This document shows positions 11,496 through 23,600 of a DNA stretch of 64,000 bases, one piece after another. The notes under the pieces were generated by a model that was not told the DNA's origin, did not search any database, and was given only the letters and a program-made list of their open reading frames with translations. Position 1 is the first letter of the stretch. Each line of letters opens with the position of its first letter. The translations under genes and the position numbers were made by a program. This DNA is from Mytilisepta virgata (taxonomy: Eukaryota > Mollusca > Bivalvia > Mytilida > Mytilidae): NCBI GenBank assembly GCA_028015205.1, contig JAPWFG010000020.1:1178001-1242000 (forward strand), given 5' to 3'.

Positions 11496-14400
11496 ATGGA
11501 TTCAGCCGTAAGTTTTTGAAAAAAAATCTACTAATTATATATATATCTATTTAAAATTCTTATGGTTTGTCAACGTTATGAACATTTTCCGGCACTAACT
11601 AGGATCAGATCATAAATGAAATATACAACCCATTTTACCCGTGAAGAGCAATGAATCATGCCTTCACCTTTTTCGACTTACCAACAGGCAAGAAATCTGA
11701 TAGTGATCTTATTTAGGTAAATGTGTCACATCCTAATAGTGATTTCAGTGATTTCCATTTTTAATGATAACCATATTAAAGTAGTTTTAAGATAAATTTT
11801 AGTGCGACAAAATAATTGTTCTTTTTCTTCTATGTAAAAACGGCCACAGAATATTGCCTTTTTGATTTTTGGTCAAATGTGATACCGTTTGTATTGGATT
11901 GTTTTTAGGATAACAATTCTTTTAAATCAATTATTTTATTTATTTATATTTTCAAATTTCAATGACTTTGCAAATATAGAACAAAAGAACTAGTCACTCA
12001 CCAGCCACTCTAACAGATTTTCAACAGAAACAAGAAAAACAAAATACGGAAACAGATACTGCAGACTGCTCAAGACAAAGTACAAGGAAACGTTCGTCGG
12101 AAACAGATACTACAGACAGGTTTACACCAAATACCAGGAAAAATTCACAAGATACAGAGAATGCAGACACTCTTAGAAAAATTACAATGATACGTTTATC
12201 GGAAACAGACACTACAGACAGTCCTAGACAAAGAACAAGGACATATAACTTACCGGAAACCGAGACAACAGACAAACTTACAGCAACTTCTAAGAAATCC
12301 AATGAAGAAGCAGTCCTACCAGACAATCCTAGACTGAGCTCTAGGAAGCAAACACCAGACGCACCAGAGACAGTGGATAATCCTCGAAAAAGCCCTACTC
12401 TCGATGTTCCAGAGACAGATTATGAAGGTTAGTATTAACAAATTGAACAAGACAACCGTAAATCTTGGCAATATCCATCACCACAAATCGGTCAGATAAA
12501 AAGTTCCACCTTATTTCAAAGATCAGTCCGTTCCCATTATTTCTTATACCTATACTACACACCTTGCACCAAAAATCTTGAAGCACAAACGTGTATTGTA
12601 GGACCTCAAAATCGACGATCTCAAAGCTAAGCCTCCTGATTGTTCATGCAACAGTTCTCCATTCAAATATTGTCCTGATACTACTGATGGATGTTGTGGA
12701 GGACTATGCCAGAAAATGGACAAAACGTGAACAAGAGCCACTAGATTCGCGTTCAGAGTGGGTTAAAGCTGTGAGATCGTTGATTCAAGTCCGAATTGAT
12801 AAACTTAGAAAGTCTATGAGTAAAATAAAATAACAATCCAAAGATACTTATATAAGATATAGTAAATTTATACTATGCTGTATACGACGCATTTCAAGGA
12901 GTTACCTCTCATCAGCAGCATTAAACCCGAAACATTTGGAAGACCAAAAACCAAACTTATATTAAACAAGAAGTACTCAACCAAAAATACCGAAATAGGA
13001 AGCCAAATTTCAGCTAAGGAGATCTACCATGTGCAATACAAGGAATGAACCCTTAGTATTTCTATTATTTTTGAATTTTGCTAAATACTGGTAATTTCTG
13101 TAACAAATCAATGAATAATCATGTCAGACAAGTCTGACGACTGGGTTGGCGAATACCCTCGGGGACCTAGGGTCCACCAGCAGAGGCATTTTCCCAGGAG
13201 TTTCAAAATAACAATCCAAAGATACTTATATTAGATATAGTAAATTTATACTATGCTGTATACGACGCATTTCAAGGAGTTACCTCTCATCAGCAGCATT
13301 AAAACCGAAACATTTGGAAGACCAAAAACCAAACTTATATTAAACAAGAAGTACTCAACCAAAAATACCGAAATAGGAAGCCAAATTTCAGCTAAGGAGA
13401 TCTACCATGTGCAATACAAGGAATGAACCCTTAGTATTTCTATTATTTTTTAATTTTGCTAAATATTGGTAATTTCTGTAACAAATCAATGAATAATCAT
13501 GTCAGACAAGTCTGACGACTGGGTTGGCGAATACCCTCGGGGACCTAGGGTCCACCAGCAGAGGCATCATCCCAGGAGTTTCAAAATAACAATCCAAAGA
13601 TACTAATATTAGATATAGTAAAAAGGAACATCAGTCTTCTGCAACCCTGATGCTGCCGAGACATTGTCCGTCATTCATGACAAATATGTTGTTGTTCATG
13701 CACACAAGGCCCCTCATAACATCGTTTTTGTATATAAAAAAAAGCTACTATATTCAATGCTTGAGTAATGAACTAAGGATTGCTAATTCACTTGGCAATC
13801 CTACCTATAAAGTTATTACACTTTCAAAGGAAGAAATAACCGACAATCATAGATCGGTCTTATCGTCATTTGGTATTTCCATCAAATATGATGATTGTGA
13901 TCTTCCTACCTTGTACAATGTACTGGATACCAAAGTTACATAAGTGTCCATACAAACAACGCGTTATAGCTGGATCTGCCAAGTGTTCCACCAAACCATT
14001 GTCTCAACTTCCAACTTCTATTTTAACAGCTGTCAAAACGGGCATTCAAAGTTATTGTGAGAAAGCTATTAAAGAAGTGGTATCAATCAAATGTGGATAT
14101 TAAAGAACTCCAAAGAATTAAAGGATATTTTACGATCTCGGTCCATTTCAGTCTGTAACAGCTTAAAAACATTTGATTTCTCTACCCTCTATACCATCAT
14201 TCCTCATTTACAACTGAAGGAGAAGAAAGATCTAATCCATCGATGCTTTCAAAATAAAAATTGCAACAACAGATACACATACTTTGTCAAATAATATCAC
14301 ACTTTGTTAAAAGCCACTATAAATCTAACAAAAAATATACAGAGGACGAAATTGTCCTGATGATTGAATTTTTGATCGACAACATATTTGTTCAAATTGG

Positions 14401-16482
14401 TGGACGTGTTTCCCAATAGACAATTGGCATTCCTATGTGTTCTAATTGTGCGCCACTCCTGGCCGACTCGTTAAGGAAAAACAGAAGAAGTTTGGCCGTA
14501 CCTTTAATTTCAGCTTCCGCTACATAGATGATGTTTTATTACTCAACAATTCAAGTTTTGGGAATTTCTTACATCTCATCTATCAAAAAGCTCGAAATTA
14601 AGGATACCACAGACACCGCCAAGTCTGCATCTTATCTTGACCTTCACCTCGAAATTGACAACAGAGGAAGGTTGAATACAAAACTGTAGGACAAACGGGA
14701 TGACTTTGACTTTCCAATCGTCAACTTCCCATTTTTGAGCGGCAATATTCCAGAAGCGCTGACGTATGGAGTATATATTTCACAACTCATACGTTATTCC
14801 AGAGCTTGTGACATATACATTGACTTCTTGGACAGAGTTCGGCTCCTGGCAGAAAAGTTGGTGGGACAGGGGTATGTTGCTCCTAAGTTGGAGTCATCCT
14901 TAGTAAAGTTTTATAGACGTCATCATGACTTTTTGACATGTATGAAAAAAACGTTTCCCAAATGAAAATGGACCTGTTCCATTGATGTTATCCCTTCCTC
15001 ATACCGGATTTGACATGGGCAGCATGGCGGGTGTCCTGCAGGAAGCAGAGACTGATTACTCTTCCGGAGCACCTGAGTCTATCCCCGGGTTTTTTGGTTG
15101 GGTCCATGTTGTTCATATGTTTTTAGTTTTTAATTGTAGTGCGTGTATTGTTTTGGTCTTGTCTTCGTTGTTCTCCGGAGTTTGTCAGTTGTTTCGAATT
15201 TTCCCTCCTTCGAATATCCCTTTGGCATTTCTTGACTTTACTTAGTAATTGCACTTTGAACTTATAATATATATATATATATGTATTTTTATAATTGCAG
15301 TGATAACTTAAAACCTATATTATATCAACCATAAAAAAAAACATATCTAATTATTTAAAGGTAAGATCACCCATACGAGCAAATTAAAAATGGTCTTTTA
15401 TATGCTTAAGATAATTTATACTATAAATTTCACGAACGTAGCTTTGGGATAACTTTTTTTCATTATGCAGTTTATAGACAGATTTTCGAACTATGTGCAA
15501 CTGCATCAACATTAGACAATTTAAACACAGAAATAGAAAGTGCACAGAATGTTGAAAGTGAAGTTATTACTACAAAAGATTTGAAGATGGTGATGGGTAG
15601 CATTGGATTAAATACTACAGACGCTGATTTTCGCATGTTGGTAAAGAATGTCGGAAGTAAGAAAAATTTGCCACTTGAAATTTGATACTTTAATGCAGTT
15701 ATATAATGTTAAATTTTAAAGACTAAGACGAACCTCCCTTGTGCATATAGATCTGTCTTTAAACGGTTTTCAGCTTTAACATATTGTTCGTTAGTATTAA
15801 TTAATTTATTCAGAACATGACGGATATACATGAAAGTATAATGCTAGCAAATATAGGTTTAAGATCCCCCCTCCAAAAAAAAAATATTAAGTTCAGATAG
15901 TAAAATCCAAAATTCTGCTATTTATTTACATTTATTGGTGTCTAACATTCAACAAAACGTTTTTTTTTACAGCAAATGGAAACTTTACATTAGATGATTT
16001 AGTAAAAATCTTCCACAATCACAAATTCAAAAACACAGACTCAATACAAAATCGCCAAGAATTATGGGAAACGTTTCAGTACTTTGATGAAGATGGTGAC
16101 GGCTTCATTTCTATAACCGATCTTCAGAAAGCAATACATTGCCTGGGATTAGAAATAAAATCTTCCGAAATATATCAAATGGTATTGGCGGCAGACAAAA
16201 CAGGAGACTGTAGGGTTAATTTTGATGGTAAGCATACTAATATATAAAATAAACATGTACAGTGTCTTATCATGAAAAAAGCATTTAATTTTATTTAAAA
16301 ATTAGGCTACATTTTTTTTCAATAAGAGAGATAATTTAAAATCGACAAGATATAATTATCGAGAGAGAGCAAAAATCATAATAAATACTCAAAATATTTT
16401 CATTTTACGACTTTCTGAAAAAGGCTACATGTATATTTCAGAATTTGAGGCAATGTTACTGGGTGTAACCCCTGATGGTTGA
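11496..16482 (+). CDS. CaM-A: calmodulin-like protein with repetitive N-terminal extension
   Basis: A five-exon EF-hand gene. Exons: 11496-11507, 11980-12427, 15471-15656, 15973-16227, 16442-16482, giving about 313 residues. Exon 2 encodes roughly 150 residues of low-complexity sequence made of imperfect 17-20-residue repeats that begin ETDTTD or ETETTD and are rich in T, S, R, K and P. The remaining exons match calmodulin exon for exon, with the same phase-1 boundaries. Loop 1 is lost and replaced by an insert. Loop 2 is NVGTNGNFTLDD, without the key acidic residues. Loop 3, DEDGDGFISITD, is good except for D at position 12. Loop 4, DKTGDCRVNFDE, is weakened at positions 3 and 6. Ca2+ binding is therefore expected mainly in the C-lobe, if at all. 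The start is uncertain: an alternative first exon with ATG at 11035 (ending AAG|GTAAGA) is also in phase. Intron 2 holds an RT retroelement. A polyadenylation signal candidate lies at 16663. Confidence 0.75.
12440..15245 (+). mobile_element. RT retroelement copy 1 (Penelope-like suspected), broken
   Basis: This lies in CaM-A intron 2. The N-terminal part (about 12530-12830) contains PPDCSCNSSPF and later KREQEPLDSRSEWVKAVRS. Then comes an 800-bp insertion of the 378-bp tandem repeat. From 13631 the coding resumes in several frames: HDKYVVVHA, SVLSSFGISIK, YWIPKLHKCPYKQR, AGSAKCSTKPLS, KTFDFSTLYT, then FRYIDDV around 14520 (the RT catalytic YxDD) and YGVYISQLIRYSRAC near 14770. Frameshifts and a deletion around 14470 destroy the frame. 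The 3' tail (14990-15245) recurs after the other copies. I know this RT family from invertebrate genomes. I assign it to Penelope-like elements only tentatively, because no GIY-YIG domain is visible. Confidence 0.75.
12830..13619. repeat. 378-bp tandem repeat, two copies plus a 30-base stub
   Basis: The phrase ACAATCCAAAGATACT starts at 12833, 13211 and 13589, an exact 378-base period. Units include CTATGCTGTATACGACGCAT and GACTGGGTTGGCGAATACCC and are nearly identical. The array sits between the N-terminal and central parts of the RT reading frame of the enclosing retroelement, so it inserted there. It has no coding potential. Confidence 0.92.
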
Positions 16483-16662
16483 AACAGAAATGTGTGAAGA
16501 AGATTAATAAGAGATGTAAACTGAACCTGCTTGAATATAACCAATATAACTAAGAAGTGTGTTTTTCAAATATTTGTCAATGATCAGAAATTTGACTGCA
16601 TTTTTTTTTATGACCAAATTATCAAGAAATTTCCAATTTCAATTTATGCAGGAAAAAACATC

Positions 16663-16668
16663 AATAAA
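16663..16668 (+). terminator. Polyadenylation signal candidate, CaM-A
   Basis: AATAAA lies 181 bases after the CaM-A stop codon, followed by T- and A-rich sequence. A second AATAAA at about 16797 is an alternative. Confidence 0.4.
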
Positions 16669-17037
16669 TTAAACATTAAATTATTGTAAAAACGTTGATT
16701 CATATGTCCATAAATGATACGTATATATAATATCATCCAGAAGTATATAGAAATATCTTATATTTCAATCATAACTATTGATCGTATTTGAGTGTTAATA
16801 AACAGGAATATATGGCCTCGTAAAGGTCGTGAATAAAGGCGATTTTGGTCAGTTATCAAATAGTTCACATCATATTGCCATGATGGCCAATCGAAACCAA
16901 AAACTATTTTACTTTCACATGACAGTGGATGCAAGTAGTCTCATACAACAGTTATAAATAGTTTTAGTGGCATATCTAACCATGTTTTGATGTGGAAGCA
17001 CAAAATTCAAAAGGTCCCTAATCTGGGGCAAAATTCT

Positions 17038-17910
17038 AGTTGGACGTGGGATTCAAAGTTTTAATCGGCATTCCAATGGGAACCAACTGTGCTCCTCTCC
17101 TCGCCGATCTGTTTCTGTACTCATATGAAGCGGACTTCATTCAAGGGTTACTAGGTGAAAACAAAAAGAAACTAGCCCAATCCTTTAATTTCACTTTTCG
17201 TTATATAGATGATGTGTTGTCGTTAAATAACGACAAATTCCAAGACTTTTTACATCTATCTACCCCAGTGAGCTTGAAATTAAGGATACTACAGATACAC
17301 CAAAGTCCGCTTCAAATAGACTATGAGGGACGTTTGAAGACGAAACTTTACGACAAACGTGATGACTTCAACTTTCCTATTGTTAATTTTCCCTTCTTGA
17401 ATAGCAATATACCAGCATCGCCTGCATATGGCGACTACGTTTCTCAGCTTATCTGATTTTCAAGGGCATGCTTGAGTTACCCTGACTTTCGACAAAGAGT
17501 ATTACTGCTGTAACAAAAGCTTCTTAACCAGGGTTTTATCAGGGAAAAGTTGATGTCATCACTTAGGAAATTTTACGAATTGATTAACCATTACAGTGTT
17601 CCAATATCTAAGATGATGTTGGACCTGTTCCCACTGTCGTAGCCTTTCATGTGCCTCCATCGATTTGTGACTTCCACCGGATTGACTTTGTTGAACTTCA
17701 CGACGGGTGCCTTATACGGAGCAGGAACTGCTTACCCTTCGGAGCACCTGGGTTCACTCCTGGTTTTTATAGGAGTTCGTGTTGTTCATTGTTTTTTAGT
17801 TTTCTCTGTTTATTTGTTGTGCTTGTGGTTGTTCATTTGTCTTCCCGGGTTTGTCTGTCCAATGGATTACGTTTTTTAATTGCTCCTTAGGTATATTTGT
17901 CCTTTTTAAA
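17038..17910 (+). mobile_element. RT retroelement copy 2, 5'-truncated
   Basis: This copy begins inside the RT core: IGIPMGTNCAPLLADLF at about 17067-17118, then FRYIDDVLS near 17199 (catalytic YxDD), KLYDKRDDFNFPIVNFPF, and PASPAYGDYVSQLI ending at a stop at 17454. A short deletion between 17260 and 17310 removes part of the ELEIKDTT segment. The 3' region (17640-17910) matches the ends of copies 1, 3 and 4. Upstream sequence of the family is missing, so it is a dead copy. Confidence 0.8.
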
Positions 17911-19085
17911 ATACACAAAAACTTCGTTTTATAGAAAGTAGTAATTTTGCTTTCTTTTTTTAAGATTATTAATTTATGCCGTTTGATTTGACTTGTTAGC
18001 GTTATACCAGTACATATAGCTGCATGAGAAAAAATATTAATGAACAAAATTACAAGAATATACAGAAGAAAATTAGAAAAACAGAAAACTATTTCTGTCC
18101 CTTCCTAGAAATGCACCATGCTGCTCTGGTAAAAGTAGTTGTTGAGGAATTTCTTTTGGGGATAGGGCAATTCATTTTTGCTATCAAAGCCGATGATGGT
18201 TCAACCATGAAACATCAGAAAAACACATCAAAACCACAATGTTTATGTTGTTGACCTTTTCTGTTATCCATTCCCAGGAAGACCGATTAAATTAAAACCC
18301 TCAAGTAATTGTTGTGTCACTTTCTTTGAAAATTTTACCTGACCTAGTTTGGAATCGTATTACATAATAGTAATAGTAATATATAAACGACTCGTCCACC
18401 AATCTCCTGTATCTTATCTCATTCCACTGTCGGAGTTTAGAAAAAGACTTCGGTATACAATGTAAATAGTTTACTATTCCAGTCAACACAATGAAAGGCA
18501 TAGTCGCCTCAGTGGTATTTCAAACTACATGTATACTGTAATCCTTGTCATGCAGAGAGGTTTTTTTCTCATAAGTTTTAATGTTATAATTCTCATTGTT
18601 TTGATTTATTTCATGGAGTTCTAATTTGATACCTCTCTGGCACCGCTGATAATAAATTTTAAAGACAAAAATACAAATTTGGAATCTTGTATTTAATGTG
18701 AAATCGATTAAGGAAACATTAAAATATCTAGTATTTGCAAAGTGTAAGAATTGGGGGTGCAGAATAGTTTTCTTTACGAAATTCTTGTAGTCACGGGTTG
18801 ATACCCAGATCTAAATTTAAATCTATTTTTTATCCACAACAACAAAAACGAAACACACAGTTAAATCCTATGGATACTTCTTAAATTGTAAAAAAAGACT
18901 GACGTAAAACACAATTGTTGTATTTTAATAATATTTCAATCAAAAGGTAGCTAAATTTATATATTACAAGACACGATCAGAGACACAATGGTTTAAACGG
19001 TAAAGATCAGATAATTCGTTAAAATGTTTAATTGTATGGTTTAATCAAGGTCCCGAAGTTCAGTTGACGGTGGATAAAGTCGAGA

Positions 19086-22000
19086 ATGGTAAGTACATAA
19101 AATGAAAACAATGGAATTTTTACTCTTTTCATCTTAGACCGCGTTCACTTTGAGGTTTAAACAAGTTTGAAATTAGTTAAACATAGGATATAAAGTACCA
19201 ATTCATTTATATTGATATTAGTTAGACACAGATTTATGAATTCTGTAGTATACACCACCAACAATATTAAGTTCAGATAGTTGCTTTGTCTTATATGAAC
19301 CTTATTTACACAAATCTTGTTATACAAGCGCATACATTAGCTAACAACCCAAATATTCTCGGCTTTATTGAACATCTTACGTATTGACATGTGGTTTCAT
19401 ATTTTGAAAGCAAAATCTTATAACTTCTCTCCTGATCTGGAAGGACAAGAACATAAAGGCACGTTTTTTTTTAATATATACTGCTTGCGGCTAGAGATTT
19501 TTGTATTGTATTAACTTCAGGCAAAAACAAGAAAAACAGTCATATCGGTAAAAGCGGTTTCTGGATATCAGATATATAATACATATGACCCCAATGAATG
19601 GTGACCTCCTATATTTTATCCTTACATGTATTGAATTATTCATTGATGATCATTGTCAGTGTAATTTTGTGTGTTAATGTAATAAAGAAAATTATATATT
19701 ATTGAAATAACCATTTGTTCTATTTTAACAGACAAGTAGAGGGTCGGCTCGTCGAAAGACGCCAGAAACACCAAAAGAGATAGAGATACCTCCAGAAATA
19801 TTAGCGGGTAAATTTTGATATAAATCATTGCATGTATGATAACTTAGTTCAAACACATTTTATTCAGTAGAATTATAAAGTAAATGAAAAGAAAGAAGTA
19901 CAATAGGATTAAGAAATAAGGAAAACTTATATTAATCTGTTTCCAAATACAAAATTGAAAAGTTTGTAAGTGAAGCAGACATTGTAAAGTAAGACAAGGT
20001 GAGGGAAAGGGGCTATCCATCAATAATAAATCCAGAGACAACATCGAGATGGAGAAAAGACGAGAGGAAAGAAACAACCCACACAAAACACTAAATAGAT
20101 GAAGAACATGGACCCCACAAAAAATCCAAGGGTGAACTTAGGTGGTCAGGACGGGGAAGTAGTCCCTATCGCCTCTTATAAGACACCTACCATGCTAACA
20201 CAGATAAATATTGTAAAACCATTACGGGTTGTTTTTATTTGCTTTACTTGATCAACATCTGTTCAACGATATAAATGGACCAGTTTATATAATAAATATA
20301 TGTATTACATATTAAACCACGCCATAATGTAGATATAAACGACTGAGAACGACTTTGTTACCAAACAGCAACTCGGATAAACTTGACTAAATCATTTAGG
20401 CTGCAACAATTTAACTTTCATCATGCACGAAGAGGAGATTTTTCCTTTTTTTAAAGAAAATATTCAAATATAAAAAAACATCAGCTAGCAGCGAATTCAA
20501 TTTTTCGAGTTATAAAGAGTAAGACGAAGTTTTTATAAAAGTGGTTCTACTAATAACTTGTAGAGCATTCGGCTCATTATTGAAGACCTTAAAGCGACTG
20601 CTGTAAAAACTAAATGTACGAGCATCTTATGGGTTAGTTCCTCGTGTATTTTAAGCCGAAATCCGTCTTTTACCCTACTTTTAATGCATGATTATTGATC
20701 TATGTTCTAGATTTCAAGCAAGCATTTAAACTTTTTGATGATGACGATTCAGGAACAATTACATCAAAAGAACTTGGTGTAGTTTTGAGACAATTAGGAC
20801 AAAACCCAACGGAAGCTGAACTTCAGGATATGATTAATGAAGTTGACGAAGATGGTAAGTGGAGAGGCAGGGTAGAACTTCAGGATACATGTATGATTAG
20901 TGAAGTTGACGAAGATGGTAAGTAGAGAAGCCGGGTAGAACTTCAGGATATGATTAATGAAATTAATGAAGATGGTAAGTAGATTATCAGGGTAGAACTT
21001 CAAGATATGATTAATGACGTTGACGAAGATGGTAAGTAGAGAAGCCGGGTAGAACTTCAGGAAATGATTAATGAAGTTGACAAAGATGGTAAGTAGATTA
21101 TCAGGGTAGAACTTCAGGATATGCTTAATGAAGAACAATAAAATGTTTGGGGGATAACACACGCCCTATTACACCCTCAGACATTGAATGCTTTTTGCTA
21201 GTTTTAAACATAGTTTTTATTTTCATTGTTGATTATTTAAAAAGGAATGGTGATAATTTAATGATATACGTGGATCAGGGTAATAATCTTATCTAAGCAG
21301 ACCTTACTGTTCTACCTGGTTTTTATAGCATGCTTTTCGGCAAGAGGGTGATAGATTTGACTATCATAGATTACATTAACTTTTCCCAAGTCAATCAAAA
21401 CAAGGCAGTATGGAATAAAGGACAATAAAATTCATTATTCAGTCTTCGGACAAAAAAATAAGACGAATAAAGTAGTTTCAATAAATTTGTGATTTATGAC
21501 AAGATCTGGAATTTAATGCGAAAGTTTCAACTTAAATATATTACGAACAGAATTTTGTAATTATGAATGCAGATATTCCTTCTTGTAAATATCGAAAATT
21601 TTCATGTCATCTTATTTTCCATATTAGTGGAATACATACTAGTAACTTTATTTTTTCACAGGCAACGGTACAATAGAAATAGATGAATTTGTAGATATGA
21701 TGAAAGACAAAGTTTTAGAAAATTCAGAAAATGAAGATGAAATAAATCGTGAAACATTCGAGGTCTTCGATATAGATAAGTCGGGTATAGTCACATGTGA
21801 GAATCTACAGCTGGTATTTTCAAATCTCGGTGTGAAATGTAGTGATGAAGAAATCAAACAGATGATCGATAGAGCTGATCTTAAAAAAGATGGAGGAATT
21901 GATTTTGAAGGTGAGCTTTTATATATTTTGTCAAAGCTTAAGTTGATAGTTTCAGTCTTGGATAACGTCACGTCTTTAACACAAAAAAGCATAGTGGTTA

Positions 22001-22391
22001 GTAATTATACTGTATTTACTTTAAATTTATGGTATTATTTTTATATATACCAGATGGTGGTCAGCATAGATAAGGAATGGAGGCTGATTACTGTACATTA
22101 TGGTTTTATTTCGCTCCACAGTGATATCTTGGCTTTCTGTTTTATCTACACTTTGTCTGGTGGGTCACGGTTTAGATGTCATTGGTTGATTTAACCTTTC
22201 CTAATACCTTTTTTGTATTTTATAAATATAGACAAAAATGGATAAATATTCAGTCCTTTTTTTTTATTCTAGTTCTTTTAATCAACTGAAGTAATTAAAA
22301 ACTATACAATACAATTTGTTGTTGCACACTATACAAAATACTATTCTTTTTTTCAGAATTTAATGCCATGATGAAAAATACTGAAAGTTAG
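19086..22391 (+). CDS. CaM-B: calmodulin-like EF-hand protein
   Basis: Exons: 19086-19088 (the ATG alone, then GTAAGT), 19732-19807, 20711-20854, 21662-21910, 22357-22391, giving 168 residues with all junctions in phase. Exon 2 replaces the calmodulin N-terminus with a basic, proline-containing stretch ([18 protein letters not shown]). Loop 1 [12 protein letters not shown] and loop 2 [12 protein letters not shown] are canonical. Loop 3 [12 protein letters not shown] has N instead of E at position 12. Loop 4 [12 protein letters not shown] has K at position 3. Ca2+ binding is therefore predicted only for the N-lobe. The linker between the lobes is acidic ([12 protein letters not shown]). The 3' end of exon 3 and its splice donor are repeated in tandem downstream (see 20818-21135). 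An AATAAA at 22567 may end the transcript. The ATG-only first exon is placed by analogy with the paralogues. Confidence 0.82.
20818..21135 (+). repeat. 57-bp tandem repeat of exon end plus 5' splice site
   Basis: The last 37 bases of CaM-B exon 3, its GTAAGT donor and about 14 intronic bases form a unit repeated in tandem. Units start at 20818 (the real exon), 20875 (63 bases, with a 6-base insertion), 20938, 20995 and 21052, and a stub starts at 21109. Each full unit retains GAAGATG|GTAAGT or AAAGATG|GTAAGT. The second unit stays in frame with the exon, and an in-frame TAG follows the second donor. The reverse-strand open frame across the array is a repeat artefact. Confidence 0.95.
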
Positions 22392-22566
22392 CATGAAAGC
22401 TTGAATATGAAATTTGTCTAAGTTCTAAAACTATGCAGATGTAGTTAATGAGGATTACAAATCATAACAGCAGGTCACCGATTCGTAAAAATGCTTTCTT
22501 CTGAAAACTTACTTGAAGTAAAACGAAACAAAAGGTTAAAATAAATGGTAGTTTGTTTCTTTTTTT

Positions 22567-22572
22567 AATAAA
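22567..22572 (+). terminator. Polyadenylation signal candidate, CaM-B
   Basis: AATAAA lies 176 bases after the stop; another AATAAA sits at 22539. Either could serve the CaM-B transcript. Confidence 0.4.
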
Positions 22573-22969
22573 CTAAGAACGCCTAATGTCATCTTGCTTG
22601 AAACATTGCCGCCCACCCCCTGGAAATAAGTATACTACAGAGAAAAATCATTCTTTTTGTTGTATAGAAACCTAGATTTTTTCACTCAATCAGATCAGAT
22701 CAGAATGTAATACAGAAGTGAGGATAAAAAAAATAAAAAAATTAAAAAAAATTATTCATACTGAAAATGAACAATATTATGACAATAATAATAGCGGAAC
22801 ATATTTTATATATTCTATTGGTCTTCTGACATATTGTTGCCAGCAATCAGTTAGTCACTTCCACAACAACTTCGGAAATATTTAACTATTATTTTCTTGG
22901 CGTTCCAAATGAGGTTAATCCTGAAGAGCTCTTTGTACGATTTTTTTTAACTCAACGCCTTTTATTATT

Positions 22970-23600
22970 AACTCACCCCATCACTTTTTGTCCCCGTCCA
23001 TCGTCCGTCCGTCAACATTTACATTTTGAACTTCTTCAAGAGAACCAATGAATGCATTGAAACGAAACATGGCATACATGTTCCTTACAAGGTGTTGACC
23101 AAGTTGTTTGGTGCCGATCTGTCATCCAACATGACTGCCAACAGGGGAATTAGTTTAACACAGGACCCTATTGGAAATACATACCAAAATCTTCTTCTAA
23201 AGACCCACTGAATGGATTGAAACCAAACATGACATGAATGTTCCTTATGAGGTGCTGACCAAGTGTTGTTACTTTGTTGCCGATCCGTTATCCAAGATGA
23301 CCGCCATCGGGGGACCTAGTTTAACATAGAACCCTATGGTAAATACATAAAAAAAATCTTCTCTAGAGAACCGCTGAATTGATCAAAACGAAACATGGCA
23401 AGAATGTTCCTTATAAGATGCTGAAAAAGTGTTATTTCTTTGGTGATGACATGTTGTCCATGATGTTTGGAAGCGGGGTATTTAGTTTAAGATATGACCC
23501 AATGGGAAATGCATGCAAAAATCTTCTAGAGAATCGCTGAATGGATTGAAAGCAAACATGGCATGAATGAATCATCTTCTCAGTATTCATCTTAATCAAT
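22970..23600 (+). repeat. Interspersed repeat with ~160-180-bp internal units
   Basis: It opens AACTCACCCCATCAC and CGTCCGTCCGTCAACATTT, then three to four units. Each reads roughly: CTTCTTCAAGAGAACC, GAATGNATTGAAACNAAACATGG, ATGTTCCTTA, GTGCTGACCAAGT, GCCGATC, TTAGTTTAACATAGGACCC. The same units occur at 47445-48117. Confidence 0.75.

Larger units (their letters stand above)
16483..19085. other. CaM-A to CaM-B intergenic region
   Basis: This contains the CaM-A 3' UTR (AATAAA candidates at 16663 and about 16797) and RT retroelement copy 2 (17038-17910). From about 17911 to 19085 it is AT-rich DNA with no feature I can support. A 76-codon open frame at 18024-18254 has no recognisable motif and no splice context. 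Confidence 0.55.

Noticed and set aside
12021..12326. Minus-strand 101-codon frame rich in LSVVSVS
   Set aside because: It is the antisense of the repetitive CaM-A exon 2, which has a clear acceptor, donor and phase on the plus strand.
20794..21162. A 122-codon minus-strand frame with repeating [16 protein letters not shown]
   Set aside because: It is the reverse reading of the 57-bp tandem repeat of a CaM-B exon end. The frame stays open because the unit is a multiple of three.
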